Shown here piece after piece: positions 42,628-51,060 of a stretch of DNA of 64,000 nucleotides (position 1 is its first letter; each line of letters begins with the position of its first letter). Below the pieces are notes generated by a model. That model worked only from the letters and a program-made list of their open reading frames with translations, did not search any database and had not been told where the DNA came from. The stretch is from Actinocatenispora comari (lineage in GTDB: Bacteria > Actinomycetota > Actinomycetes > Mycobacteriales > Micromonosporaceae), in NCBI RefSeq assembly GCF_017312725.1, contig NZ_BOPO01000117.1, positions 1 to 64,000 of the forward strand. The letters run 5' to 3'. Both the position numbers and the translations under genes were made by a program.

Positions 42628-44157
42628 GCCTCCGTTGTGCATCTCGTGGATGAGGTCTTCACGTCCGGCGTGTTGGCGGGAGCGGGCGAGGGCGGCGGAG
42701 GTGTTGGCGAGTTTGGCGTCGCCGAGGGTGTGCCAGCCGGTGCCGACGTAGGTCAGGTTGCCGACGATGAGGGTGGTTTCGCCGTCGGTGTTGGTGGCGG
42801 GTTCGGTGTCGACGGTGCGGCGCCAGATGACGCGCTTGTTGCGCAGGATGCGGAAGGTGACGGAGTAGCCGCGGGATTGGGTGAGGGGGTGGCCGCCGCT
42901 TCCGAGCATGTGTGCCCAGCGGCGTAGCTTGCGCCATTCGGGGACGCGGCCGAGCCACCATGCGGCCCAGACGAGGCGTTCGGTGTGGGTGCCTTCGTCG
43001 TTGGCGTAGAGGTCGATGGTGTCGGAGTTGAGTCGGCGGGAGACGTGCCCGGTTGCCTCGGTGGATTTGGTGAGGTACTTGGCGAGGTAGCCGGCGACGA
43101 GCCGGTCGGTGATTTCGGCGTCGCCGCGGAGCTGGATGGGCCGGATGTCGAGTTGTTTGCCCCAGCCGATGCGCCAGCCGTCGGGCTGGTCGGGGTGCGC
43201 TTCGGTGGTGAAGGAGGTTCCGGCGACCGCGTAGGTGATGGCGTCGGTGAGGTCGATGACGTCGAGTTCGGCGGGCGGGTCGATGGTGTCGCCGGTGTCG
43301 GGGTCGATGCCGTCGAGGCGGAACACGGCGTGGTAGTGGATCACGCCGCGGGCTTGGTATTCGGCGACCTTGCAGCAGTTCGGCTTCACAGCGATCGTAC
43401 CGAGACGCCGGGTGAGGCGGTCGAAGTAGCGGCGCAGCGCGACGCCGATGGTGCGGCGCCACAGTTCCCCGGCGGTGTGGTTCCACACGACCTGGCCGTC
43501 GTGGTCGTAGCAGTCCAGGCACAGGGGTGTGCCGTTGATGTGCTCGCCCTTGGCGTGGATGCGAGAGCATCGCAGGTCGACGCCGTGGGGGCACAGGTCA
43601 GGGGTGCGGCGGGGCCGGCAGGGTGCGGGTTGCCCGGTGGCGGTGTGTCGGGGGCCGTGGACCAGGCCGAAGGAGGGGGCGGTGAAGGTGACGAACACGG
43701 CCGGCCGGTGTGACACGTGCGTGTCGATGCCGTTGCCGCCGATGACACCGGCGCGGATGAGTTGGAACGCGTCGCGGCGGTAGATCTCGGCGCAGTGTGG
43801 GCAGACTGTTTCGCGCCGGTTGCCGCAGGACTTGTAGATCACCCCGTCGGGCATGTCCTGCGTCGAGGTGGTGCCCAGCAGCGCGCCGGTGGCGGCGTCG
43901 ATGCGGTCGATGGAGCCGGCGAGTCGGATCGGGTTGGAGCAGCCGGCGGCGGAGCGGACGTGGGCGAGCCAGTCGAACACGTCGGAGGACGCGGCCCGTT
44001 CGATGGCGGTACGGGTCGCGGAGCCGCGCGAGCCGGCACCGAGGGCATCGTCCAGGGAGCGGGAGACAGTGAACGCGTGGGTCAGCTCGGCGGATACACC
44101 CGTACCCGGGGCCACCGTGGCGGCTCCGGGTGCGAGTGTGCCTGTCGAGGCAACCAT
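42625..44157 (-). CDS. Rolling-circle replication initiator (RepSA-like)
   Basis: The 510-aa AICE initiator has the HUH motif in GVIHYHAVFRLDG, the Tyr-containing motif in GYLAKYLTKS, and zinc-ligand cysteines at CGNRRETVCPHC and CLDC. It would nick the double-strand origin and drive rolling-circle replication after excision. Its ATG overlaps the previous stop by 1 nt (TGATG). A copy of the element's palindrome lies inside the gene at 43711-43726, where it encodes DTHVS. Confidence 0.9.
   Translation of the reverse strand: MVASTGTLAPGAATVAPGTGVSAELTHAFTVSRSLDDALGAGSRGSATRTAIERAASSDVFDWLAHVRSAAGCSNPIRLAGSIDRIDAATGALLGTTSTQDMPDGVIYKSCGNRRETVCPHCAEIYRRDAFQLIRAGVIGGNGIDTHVSHRPAVFVTFTAPSFGLVHGPRHTATGQPAPCRPRRTPDLCPHGVDLRCSRIHAKGEHINGTPLCLDCYDHDGQVVWNHTAGELWRRTIGVALRRYFDRLTRRLGTIAVKPNCCKVAEYQARGVIHYHAVFRLDGIDPDTGDTIDPPAELDVIDLTDAITYAVAGTSFTTEAHPDQPDGWRIGWGKQLDIRPIQLRGDAEITDRLVAGYLAKYLTKSTEATGHVSRRLNSDTIDLYANDEGTHTERLVWAAWWLGRVPEWRKLRRWAHMLGSGGHPLTQSRGYSVTFRILRNKRVIWRRTVDTEPATNTDGETTLIVGNLTYVGTGWHTLGDAKLANTSAALARSRQHAGREDLIHEMHNGG
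43711..43726. promoter_or_regulatory. Palindrome copy 2 (inside rep)
   Basis: TGACACGTGCGTGTCG differs at one end base from the other copies. It lies inside the coding sequence at about codon 145 of the initiator. Confidence 0.6.
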
Positions 44158-44528
44158 CAGGCGACAGCACCACCGATCATCCGGCGGGTGCGGTGGGTGT
44201 TCTTGCTGTCGCGGGTTTCGCGGGGCGCCTTCTTGTGGGGGCGCTCGCCGCTGTAGACGGTGACCGGGATGGTCCAGATCCGGTCGGCGCCGCAGATGCG
44301 CAGCAACCCGTATGCCTGGTCATCGGGCAGGCAGCCCAGGTGCGCCCCACGACGGGCGAGGGCCAGGGCGAGCGGTTCCCGGCAGATCCGGCACGGCAGC
44401 ATCGAGTTGCCGACCGGGGCAGCCTCGCCGGGGGTGTAGTCAGCCGGGGGCCGGGCGTCGACCAGGGCGACGGTTCCGTCGTCGCGGACGAGGTGTTCGC
44501 GTCCGTCGATGAAGATGGTGTCGTTCAC
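44157..44528 (-). CDS. Small AICE protein with cysteine pair motif
   Basis: The 123-aa protein of unknown function is found between the initiator and the DUF2637 gene. A CRIC...HLGC cluster (about residues 46-66) may bind zinc. The C-terminus is basic (HKKAPRETRDSKNTHRTRR). The GTG start overlaps the upstream stop (GTGA) and its own stop overlaps the rep ATG, so it is fully coupled within the operon. Confidence 0.75.
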   Translation of the reverse strand: MNDTIFIDGREHLVRDDGTVALVDARPPADYTPGEAAPVGNSMLPCRICREPLALALARRGAHLGCLPDDQAYGLLRICGADRIWTIPVTVYSGERPHKKAPRETRDSKNTHRTRRMIGGAVA

Positions 44529-45163
44529 TGCGACACCTCCGCCGGGGTGTGCCCGTTGACGCGGGCGGGCGGTTGGAAGGTCCACGGCGCCAGCTGTGGC
44601 ACCGTCGCCGGTTCCGGCTCGACCCGGGTGTCGGTGGTGGAAGGGACCGGCTCAGTGGCAACAGTTTCCGGCTGCTCCAGTGAGTCCGGAACGTTGTCCA
44701 TTTCGGTTGCCGGCTCAGTGTCGTTGGCCGCGTTGACGGCGCGGGTGGCGTGGCCGGTGGCCAGGAGTGCGCCGGTGGCCATGATCATGAGGCCGTCGAC
44801 GGCCAGGGGGCCGATGGTGACGGTCAGGGTGTCTTCGCTGTAGTGGTCGAGTAGTCCGGACAGGTGCCGGTACGAGACGACGGCGGCGACCAGGGCGACA
44901 GGCAGCAGCCCGCCGAACCGCAGCATGGTCCAGCCTTTGCCAGCCGGCCACGGTATGCGGGTCAGGATCTCCACCGCGACGAACAACGCGATGGGCCAGA
45001 AGACGGAGCCGATGACGGCGCCGGTGTCGGGCGACCAGGAGGCGGCGGCCGCGTGGATGGGTGGGATGTAGGAGTGGGCGATGTTGGCCGCCACAGACAC
45101 GGCGCCGCCCAACAGGGCTCCGATGTAGGCCCAGCCACGGCCGGGCGTGTTCGAGGTTGTCAT
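44525..45163 (-). CDS. DUF2637 membrane protein (Spd-like)
   Basis: The 212-aa protein has four membrane helices in the first 140 residues, then an acidic, Pro/Thr-rich cytoplasmic tail. DUF2637 proteins are typical of actinomycete plasmids and AICEs and resemble Spd intramycelial spread proteins. The spread role is inferred. It starts 1 nt after the previous stop. Confidence 0.82.
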   Translation of the reverse strand: MTTSNTPGRGWAYIGALLGGAVSVAANIAHSYIPPIHAAAASWSPDTGAVIGSVFWPIALFVAVEILTRIPWPAGKGWTMLRFGGLLPVALVAAVVSYRHLSGLLDHYSEDTLTVTIGPLAVDGLMIMATGALLATGHATRAVNAANDTEPATEMDNVPDSLEQPETVATEPVPSTTDTRVEPEPATVPQLAPWTFQPPARVNGHTPAEVSQ

Positions 45164-45164
45164 G

Positions 45165-45566
45165 TCAGACTCCCGCGCAGTCGAGGCATTCGCCGAATCG
45201 GCGAGGGATGTAGTAGCCCTTCACCTGCCCGCAGGTTCGGCAGGTGCGGCGGGCCAGCAGTGCCAGGCCGACCGCGACGAGCTGTCGCGGGGTGGCGGTG
45301 CGCTTCTCTTTGGCGAGATCGTCGCGGTACAGATAGGCGACGCGCTGTTGCTTGCGGTGGCGCCAGAGGATCTGTGCGGCGATCGGCTGTCCACCGGGCC
45401 GAAGTCCCTTGGCCCGCAACTGTCGTACGGTCGAGTAGCCCGCCGGGGCCATCAGCCACGGGTAGGTCGGCATGCTGTAGTGGACGCCGTCAGGGTCGTA
45501 GAACTCGATGTACATGTGCAGCCGTTCCCGGCAGTCATCGAGCACGGCGCTACGGGCACCCATCAC
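45165..45566 (-). CDS. RRQRL-motif zinc-binding protein
   Basis: The 133-aa protein has the core STVRQLRAKGLRPGGQPIAA, the LWRH..R.AYLYR segment typical of the family, and a C-terminal zinc cluster CRTCGQ...CLDC. This actinobacterial mobile-element family has no known function. Its ATG overlaps the stop of the upstream gene (ATGA), and that gene carries a second copy of the same domain. Confidence 0.82.
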   Translation of the reverse strand: MMGARSAVLDDCRERLHMYIEFYDPDGVHYSMPTYPWLMAPAGYSTVRQLRAKGLRPGGQPIAAQILWRHRKQQRVAYLYRDDLAKEKRTATPRQLVAVGLALLARRTCRTCGQVKGYYIPRRFGECLDCAGV

Positions 45567-46570
45567 CGGTCACCCCGTTTCGCGGCACGAGCGGCGTTGG
45601 CCCGGGCCAGCGCGTCGAGCTGTGCCGGGGTGGCCTGCCGCTTGGTCTTCGCGGCATCAAGGCGGTAGAGGTTGGCGAACCGGCGGCCGTGCCGCCAGGT
45701 CAGACGAGCGGCGATCGGCTGCCCACCGGGACGAAGCCCAGAAGCGGCGAGCTGCCGCAAGGTGGCGAGCCCGTTCGGGACGGTGCCCCACGGGAACGTG
45801 GGCATCCCGTCATGGGCGGCGCCGGTCGGGTCCGGCGTAAGGGTCGGGTCCGGTTGCCCGTCGGGCATGAAGGCGTGCCCGCACACGTCGCACCGGATCA
45901 GCCCGGCTTCCGCGATGGTCGGAGCTACTTTGATCTTTCGCGGGCACAGGCATTCGAGCGGGATGGGGTTGTTGGAATTGTCCCGCTTCTTCTTCGGCTT
46001 GGCCTCGATCGGGTGCCGAAACAGCGTGATCGCGCCATCGAGCGCGGCGATGGTGGACTGATACCGGCCGGTCGTCAGGTCGGTGATGGTTGTGCGGAAG
46101 CCGATCTTGTCGTCGGGTTCGACCGCGAGACCCAGCTCGGTCGCGAGCTGTGCGAAGTGCTTGTTGTGCCAGCGGCCCTGACGCGAGGTGTCCTTCACCT
46201 GACGCGCGTCGGCCAGAGCGTGTGCTGCCTCGTGCAGCAGCGTGCCGAGGACTTCGGCGGCGGTGCGGGACAGTCCCTCGCCGGCGACCAGGACCTCAGC
46301 GAACTCGGCGTCGCTGTGGCGGTGCCGCCAGCGCAGCGATCCGTAGTGCCCGTGCTCGGCCGGGCGTCCGGTCCCGGTGCCGGGGCCGATGATGACCACC
46401 GCGTGGTCGATGTCGGGGTGCTGTGCCCGGATCGCTGCCCAGGCGTCTTCCAGCACCGCCGCCAGACGCGAAATCGCGTACGCGCCGACGGCAGGGTCGG
46501 TTGACACGTGCGTGTCAACAGCGGTCGTGCCCTCGCCAGCGACGAGGGACAGGGCAGGGGTAGCCTTCAT
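45563..46570 (-). CDS. SprT-like metallopeptidase fused to an RRQRL domain
   Basis: The 335-aa protein has two parts. Residues about 20-240 contain LLHEAAHALADAR (HExxH zincin) with a downstream W-HNKHF histidine and CxCP...CDVC zinc-ribbon cysteines, like SprT/SprT-like proteases. Residues about 250-335 repeat the RRQRL-type domain of the next gene (LATLRQLAASGLRPGGQPIA). The ATG at 46570 is chosen over a GTG at 46579 because AAGGAG lies 8 nt before it. Codons 18-23 contain a copy of the palindrome (DTHVS). The function in transfer is unknown. Confidence 0.8.
   Translation of the reverse strand: MKATPALSLVAGEGTTAVDTHVSTDPAVGAYAISRLAAVLEDAWAAIRAQHPDIDHAVVIIGPGTGTGRPAEHGHYGSLRWRHRHSDAEFAEVLVAGEGLSRTAAEVLGTLLHEAAHALADARQVKDTSRQGRWHNKHFAQLATELGLAVEPDDKIGFRTTITDLTTGRYQSTIAALDGAITLFRHPIEAKPKKKRDNSNNPIPLECLCPRKIKVAPTIAEAGLIRCDVCGHAFMPDGQPDPTLTPDPTGAAHDGMPTFPWGTVPNGLATLRQLAASGLRPGGQPIAARLTWRHGRRFANLYRLDAAKTKRQATPAQLDALARANAARAAKRGDR
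46502..46517. promoter_or_regulatory. Palindrome copy 3 (start of SprT-like gene)
   Basis: TGACACGTGCGTGTCA is a perfect copy, lying 53-68 nt inside the 5' end of the SprT-like gene. Confidence 0.65.
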
Positions 46571-46653
46571 GGCAACCACTCCTTGAACAGGGGAAACGGT
46601 TCACCCGGGGCCGGTCGGTCTTTGGCGAGAGAGGCCGGCCCTCGGGCGTTTCT

Positions 46654-46935
46654 TCACTTGCAGATGCACTCCAACTCGCCGCAGTCGCCGCAGCGACCGC
46701 ACTCGGGGCAGTAGTTCGACCCGGTGCAGGATTCGCAGTTGCACCACGGGTCATCGGCGTTTTCGCCTTCGCAGTCCCAGTTGCCGCCGCCGTCGTGGCA
46801 GCCTTCGCAGGACGGTGGCGTGACTCGCCATACCGGGCCAGATGGGTTGCGCTGTCCGCTGGACAGCTCGGGATCGGGCGCGGCGCTCACCGACTCGAAC
46901 GCCGTCTTGAGCAGGTCGGGACGGATCTCGTTCAC
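46654..46935 (-). CDS. Small cysteine-rich protein
   Basis: The 93-aa protein carries 13 cysteines in its C-terminal half (CEGCHDGG, CNCESC, CPECGRCGDCGELECIC), suggesting two or more zinc sites. The GTG start overlaps the FtsK-like stop (GTGA), so it is coupled to the translocase. I do not recognise a named family. Confidence 0.75.
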   Translation of the reverse strand: MNEIRPDLLKTAFESVSAAPDPELSSGQRNPSGPVWRVTPPSCEGCHDGGGNWDCEGENADDPWCNCESCTGSNYCPECGRCGDCGELECICK

Positions 46936-47807
46936 GCTGCCTCCTTGATCGAGACGACCTCGGCGATCTGCGCCGGGTCGGGAATGGTGTCGGTGCGGCG
47001 GGTCCAAGCCGCGTAGTCCACGACGGCTTCGATCTGCCCGTCAGACATCCACGGCGTCTTCATCAGCACCGGGACACCGCCCTCGGCAAGCAGGTAGCCC
47101 ACGCCGGACTGTTCGGGGGCGATGGCGGAGGCGTCGAAACCCTGCGACGCCCAGCCCCGACCAAGCACCAGATCGGAGGAATCCGCGGTGGTGCACCGGC
47201 CCGCGTGCCGGTAGCCGAAGATGTCCCGCAGCGACGCGGGGATGATGTCCACCCCGGAGGGCCGCTGGGTTGCGGCAACCACGATCACGCCGCAAGCACG
47301 GCCCCGCGCGACCAGATCACGCAGCAGAGTCGAGAACTCTTCCTGATCCTGTTTGGCCCCGACCGTGGCGGAGAAGTACGCCAGTTCGTCGACCACGGCG
47401 ACGATCACCGACAGATGGTCGGAGGCGACGATCTTGCGGCGGCCTTGGGCGCGCAGCCAGGCGTAGCGGTTGTCCAGCACCCGCTGCAGCCGCTTCAGGG
47501 TGACGATGGCGTCGGCCAGGTCGGGGCCGACGAACTTGTCGGCCACGTCTTCGTACTGGCCCAGCTCCACCCACTTGCCGTCGAACAGCACCAGGCGTGC
47601 ATCCGCGCAGAGGGCGGCGTGGCAGCAGATCGCGTTGATCAGGGTCGACTTCCCGGAACCGGGTTCCCCGCCGGAGAGCAGGTTTTTGTAGATGAGCCGG
47701 ACATACACCGGCCGGCCGTACTCGTCACGGCCCAGATAGATCGGGTCGAACATTGACAGTCCACAGCCGACCGGGACACTGCGCCCGGCCACGGTGACAG
47801 CGCCCAT
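46932..47807 (-). CDS. FtsK/SpoIIIE-type DNA translocase (conjugal transfer)
   Basis: The 291-aa ATPase has Walker A GEPGSGKST (47-55), Walker B VVDELAYF and the conserved AATQRPS motif. It is the TraB/TraSA-type pump that moves double-stranded DNA between hyphae. It lacks its own membrane helices; the adjacent upstream gene encodes a membrane protein that probably supplies the anchor. The ATG at 47807 follows AAGGAGGAG. Confidence 0.92.
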   Translation of the reverse strand: MGAVTVAGRSVPVGCGLSMFDPIYLGRDEYGRPVYVRLIYKNLLSGGEPGSGKSTLINAICCHAALCADARLVLFDGKWVELGQYEDVADKFVGPDLADAIVTLKRLQRVLDNRYAWLRAQGRRKIVASDHLSVIVAVVDELAYFSATVGAKQDQEEFSTLLRDLVARGRACGVIVVAATQRPSGVDIIPASLRDIFGYRHAGRCTTADSSDLVLGRGWASQGFDASAIAPEQSGVGYLLAEGGVPVLMKTPWMSDGQIEAVVDYAAWTRRTDTIPDPAQIAEVVSIKEAA

Positions 47808-47900
47808 GACACACTCCTCCTTCAGGAGCCACACAATGGTTGGTAGGGAAGGGATGCGGACCGTTGCGGCAGTCCGCACCCCGGACGATCCGGCGAGGGA

Positions 47901-48845
47901 TCAGATGTAGTCGGTGACGTCCTCACCGGAGGCCGACATCACCACCGACGGGTCGGTGTTCTTCGGTGTCGGCTTGTAGATGGCCGTGTTCGCCGGCTGT
48001 TTCTTCGCCGGCTTGGCCTGCTCGGGGACCTTCACGTCGTCTTCGGCGACGTCGTCCAGGTCCAGAGCCGTGATCGGGTCCGCAGCGGGCTTGTCGCGTC
48101 CGGGAGCCCCGGACACCTCCACCAACGGGGAATCGACCACTGCGTTCAGGGTGTCGCGGCGTTTGATCTGGAACTCCAGCAGCGCCGCGTACTTGGTCGA
48201 GGCGGACTCGACGGTGACGTTCTTCGCCCAGCACGACACCGCAAGCTGATCCGTCCGGTTCTGTAGCTCGCCCAGGGAGAGGCCGGGGCGAAGCCACACC
48301 ACGACGCGTTCCCCGACCGGGGTCGGCGTGGCGTGCAGGATGAACGGCAGGGTGCCCTCGCGGTTCCCGCGAATGTAGGCAGCAAACGACATCCGCAGCC
48401 GATGCCGCGAGATCACGCACCAGCACCACGCCACGGTGCGATGCCGCACAGCCGGCGGCAGCATCAGACCGGCGATCACCGCCAGCAGGATGCCGATCAC
48501 CAGCGGACCGGCGATCACGTGATACAGGCTGGACATGCCAACCAGCACGAGACCGACGGCGGCGATCTCCACCCACCAGTGGACGATGATCCGTACCACC
48601 GGCCACACCAGCACCACCACAAACACGATGCTGGCCACCGGCGCGGCGAGGAACGCGCCCGCCAGCACGGCGAGGATCGGGTTGATGTGACTCGACAGCA
48701 CCAGCGCCGCCAGCGCCCAGGCCACCAGGGCCGTGACCACGAACGCGGTCTTCGCCCGGCGCATGGACGACCGCTGAACGTTGGAATCGATGATGTTGAC
48801 GTCGGTACTTCCCCGACGACCACCGAACAACCTAGACTTGGGCAT
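47901..48845 (-). CDS. Membrane partner of the transfer translocase
   Basis: The 314-aa protein has about four membrane helices (near 32-150), then a soluble domain (GERVVVWLRPGLSLGEL...) and a disordered Lys/Pro-rich tail. The order membrane protein then FtsK-like ATPase suggests a split TraB: anchor and motor on two chains. AAGGGG lies before the ATG at 48845. This role is an inference. Confidence 0.75.
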   Translation of the reverse strand: MPKSRLFGGRRGSTDVNIIDSNVQRSSMRRAKTAFVVTALVAWALAALVLSSHINPILAVLAGAFLAAPVASIVFVVVLVWPVVRIIVHWWVEIAAVGLVLVGMSSLYHVIAGPLVIGILLAVIAGLMLPPAVRHRTVAWCWCVISRHRLRMSFAAYIRGNREGTLPFILHATPTPVGERVVVWLRPGLSLGELQNRTDQLAVSCWAKNVTVESASTKYAALLEFQIKRRDTLNAVVDSPLVEVSGAPGRDKPAADPITALDLDDVAEDDVKVPEQAKPAKKQPANTAIYKPTPKNTDPSVVMSASGEDVTDYI

Positions 48846-48964
48846 GACTTGCCCACCCCTTCCAAGGGTCAGGTGAGTTGCACATGGGCCGGCGGAGTTC
48901 GAATCAGCACCGGCCCACGTGTGTGGGATCGGGTGGAGCCAGCCGCTAACTGGCTCCCCCGGCC

Positions 48965-49237
48965 TTAACCGGCCAACTGGTAGGTGGCCAGAGCCGCGCG
49001 ATACGCATCGCCGGCTCGCTTCGCAGCCGTCTGGGCCGCCTTGAACTGCCGGTACGCCTCGTCCCACACATCCGCGTGAGGCTTGTAGGCGTCCAACGCC
49101 TTCTGATAGGCGTCCCGAGCCACCACGAACGCGGGGTCATTCCAGACCCGCTCCATGGCGTCAAACAGTCGCGTGGACTCCGCTTCGAGCTCTTCCCATC
49201 GCGACCGCATCAGGCTGATGTGCTGTTCACTGAACAT
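48965..49237 (-). CDS. Small coiled-coil protein
   Basis: The 90-aa, Ala/Arg/Glu-rich, almost wholly helical protein (AYRQFKAAQTAAKRAGDAYR) has no recognised domain. GGGAGG precedes the ATG at 49237. It lies in the leftward transfer operon. Confidence 0.65.
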   Translation of the reverse strand: MFSEQHISLMRSRWEELEAESTRLFDAMERVWNDPAFVVARDAYQKALDAYKPHADVWDEAYRQFKAAQTAAKRAGDAYRAALATYQLAG

Positions 49238-49300
49238 GTGCGCCTCCCGCACATAGCTGCGTCTGAACCTGAAGTGCTTTGCTGTCCAGTACGGAAGGTG

Positions 49301-49618
49301 CTAGGCGGCGTTCTTCGGGGCCGGGAGCTTCTTCAGCTCCACCGCGCGGTACGCGACACCGTGCTTGCCGTTGGTGTTCCACGGCAGAGCCTCCAGCTCC
49401 ACCGGGGTGACCGGCTGACCAACCGTGACGTCCGGCTTCTCACCTGCGGTCGTCACGTTGATCACCTCGGCACCCGTCGAGTCCAGAACGATCATCTGGA
49501 CCGTCCACATCGGCAGGCCGTCCCTGTTCCGCTTCTGGCGCTTCTCCCCGTCGAGCTTCTCCGTCGCAGCCTTGGACACCTGGCACTGCTTGTCACTCAT
49601 GTTCACCAGCAGACGCAT
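49301..49618 (-). CDS. SCO3933-like regulatory protein
   Basis: The 105-aa protein resembles the small proteins annotated as SCO3933 family in Streptomyces AICEs: KRNRDGLPMWTVQMIVLD, then VTVGQPVTPVELEALPW and GVAYRA. The molecular function is unproven. GGGAGAAGG precedes the ATG at 49618. It is the first gene of the leftward operon and has a palindrome copy 22 nt upstream of its start. Confidence 0.78.
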   Translation of the reverse strand: MRLLVNMSDKQCQVSKAATEKLDGEKRQKRNRDGLPMWTVQMIVLDSTGAEVINVTTAGEKPDVTVGQPVTPVELEALPWNTNGKHGVAYRAVELKKLPAPKNAA

Positions 49619-49639
49619 TGGCCTTCTCCCTTCGTTGCT

Positions 49640-49655
49640 GACACGCACGTGTCAA
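49640..49655. promoter_or_regulatory. Palindrome copy 4 (start of the transfer operon)
   Basis: TGACACGCACGTGTCA, identical to copy 1, lies between the divergent SCO3933-like and XRE genes, where the promoter of the long leftward operon should be. Confidence 0.75.
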
Positions 49656-49746
49656 CTGGCCAGATCCGAACCCGTCCATCGGGCTCCAGACCATTACGCC
49701 GCAGAAGGAGGGGACACGAAGACCGACAGAACGGGACTTATGAGGG

Positions 49747-49791
49747 ACGTCCATGTACACTGAGAACGTCCCCTGAACGTCCCTACGTCCC
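49747..49791 (+). promoter_or_regulatory. Direct ACGTCC repeats before the XRE gene
   Basis: ACGTCC occurs at 49747, 49766, 49777 and 49785; the last three are ACGTCCC. TACACT at 49756 could be a -10. The cluster ends 11 nt before the XRE start and is a candidate autoregulatory site. Confidence 0.5.
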
Positions 49792-49802
49792 TGGGTGGGC
49801 AC

Positions 49803-50582
49803 ATGGCCAACGAGAGACTTCGCGTCGCCATCGCGAAGGCAGGACTGACACCAGACGAACTCGCGTACCGCGTGAAGGTCGACCCCAAGACGGTCGAACG
49901 TTGGATCACCAAGGACCGGGTGCCTCGTCCCAGGCAGCGAGTGGAGACGGCCCGCCTGCTCGAAGCCAAGGAGCTTTTCCTTTGGCCCCAGGTGATGGAC
50001 AGCCCTCAGGCTCGGAGCGCACGTGAAGCGGAAGTCGTCAGGATCTACTACCACCGAGGCGAGTTGCCGGCCAGCTACTGGTACGAACTGATCCAATCAG
50101 CCAAGGAGAACATAGACATCCTCGTGTTCTCTGGCCTCTTCCTGCCTGACGGGCATGCCGACCTCGGCAAGATGCTCGCAGCCAAGGCGAGTGAAGGTGT
50201 GCAGATCCGCTACTTGCTCGGGGATCCAGAGGGCGAGGCGATCGCGCTGCGGGGCGAAGAGGAGCAGATCGGCGACCACCTGGCGGCGCGAAGCGACCTT
50301 GCACGGGGCTACCTGCGCGCGGCATTCGGCGTTGAGGGTGTCCACATCCACCATCACGACACCACGCTCTACAACTCGATCTACCGCTTCGATCGTGATG
50401 CGTTCGTCAACGCCCACGCCTACGGCGCACCAGCTGGCGACTCTCCGATCCTCCACCTTCGTCAAGTCGAGGGCGGCCGTCTGTTCGACCACTACATGGA
50501 CAGCTTCGAGCGAGTGTGGGAAAGCTCCGAGCCAGCGCCGCCCCCGGTGAGCCGTCAGCGCAAGAGGAAGGCGAAGAACTGA
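49803..50582 (+). CDS. XRE-type regulator with PLD-like effector domain
   Basis: The 259-aa protein has an N-terminal Cro/C1-type helix-turn-helix ([31 protein letters not shown]) and a C-terminal phospholipase-D-like domain (about 95-240: [43 protein letters not shown]) that lacks a clear catalytic HKD, suggesting ligand sensing. Such regulators recur in actinomycete AICEs next to NUDIX and HD genes. It is the first gene of a rightward unit diverging from the transfer operon, so it is a candidate switch for transfer. Confidence 0.82.
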   Translation: MANERLRVAIAKAGLTPDELAYRVKVDPKTVERWITKDRVPRPRQRVETARLLEAKELFLWPQVMDSPQARSAREAEVVRIYYHRGELPASYWYELIQSAKENIDILVFSGLFLPDGHADLGKMLAAKASEGVQIRYLLGDPEGEAIALRGEEEQIGDHLAARSDLARGYLRAAFGVEGVHIHHHDTTLYNSIYRFDRDAFVNAHAYGAPAGDSPILHLRQVEGGRLFDHYMDSFERVWESSEPAPPPVSRQRKRKAKN

Positions 50583-50583
50583 G

Positions 50584-51060
50584 ATGGCGCGACGCATCGA
50601 CTACCTCAACGACCCGAACGCACCCGCGGCCAACAGCATCGTCCCGTCAGCGAACGTCGTCGTGACCAACGAACTCAACGAGGTACTGATGATCCGCCGC
50701 ACCGACAACGGCAACTGGGCACTACCAGGGGGCGGCATGGACCCGGGCGAGACCTTGACCGAGACCGCCGTACGGGAGGTGGAGGAAGAGACCGGAATCC
50801 GTTGCGAGGTAACGGGACTGGTTGGCGTCTACACAAACCCGAACCACGTCATCCTCTACACGAGCAACGGCGAAGCCCGCCAGGAGTTCTCGTTGGTGTA
50901 CACCGCCCGTGCCGTCTCCGGACACCCAACACCGAGCGACGAGACCTCAGAGGTTCGATGGGTGCCCGAAGGTGACCTCATCACGTTACCGATGCACGAG
51001 TCCATGCGGCAGCGCATCGGCCGCTACCTTGAGCACCAGGCGATGCCCTACCTAGGCTGA
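50584..51060 (+). CDS. NUDIX hydrolase
   Basis: The 158-aa protein has a full Nudix box G-G-G-M-D-P-G-E-T followed by REVEEETGI. It hydrolyses a nucleoside diphosphate-linked substrate that cannot be named from sequence. It starts 1 nt after the XRE gene stop, so the two are co-translated. The stop overlaps the convergent HD gene by 9 nt. Confidence 0.92.
   Translation: MARRIDYLNDPNAPAANSIVPSANVVVTNELNEVLMIRRTDNGNWALPGGGMDPGETLTETAVREVEEETGIRCEVTGLVGVYTNPNHVILYTSNGEARQEFSLVYTARAVSGHPTPSDETSEVRWVPEGDLITLPMHESMRQRIGRYLEHQAMPYLG

Noticed and set aside
42659-43594. 311-aa open frame antiparallel or shifted within rep
   Set aside because: It is an Arg/Pro/His-rich shadow frame with no domain, inside a complete HUH initiator.
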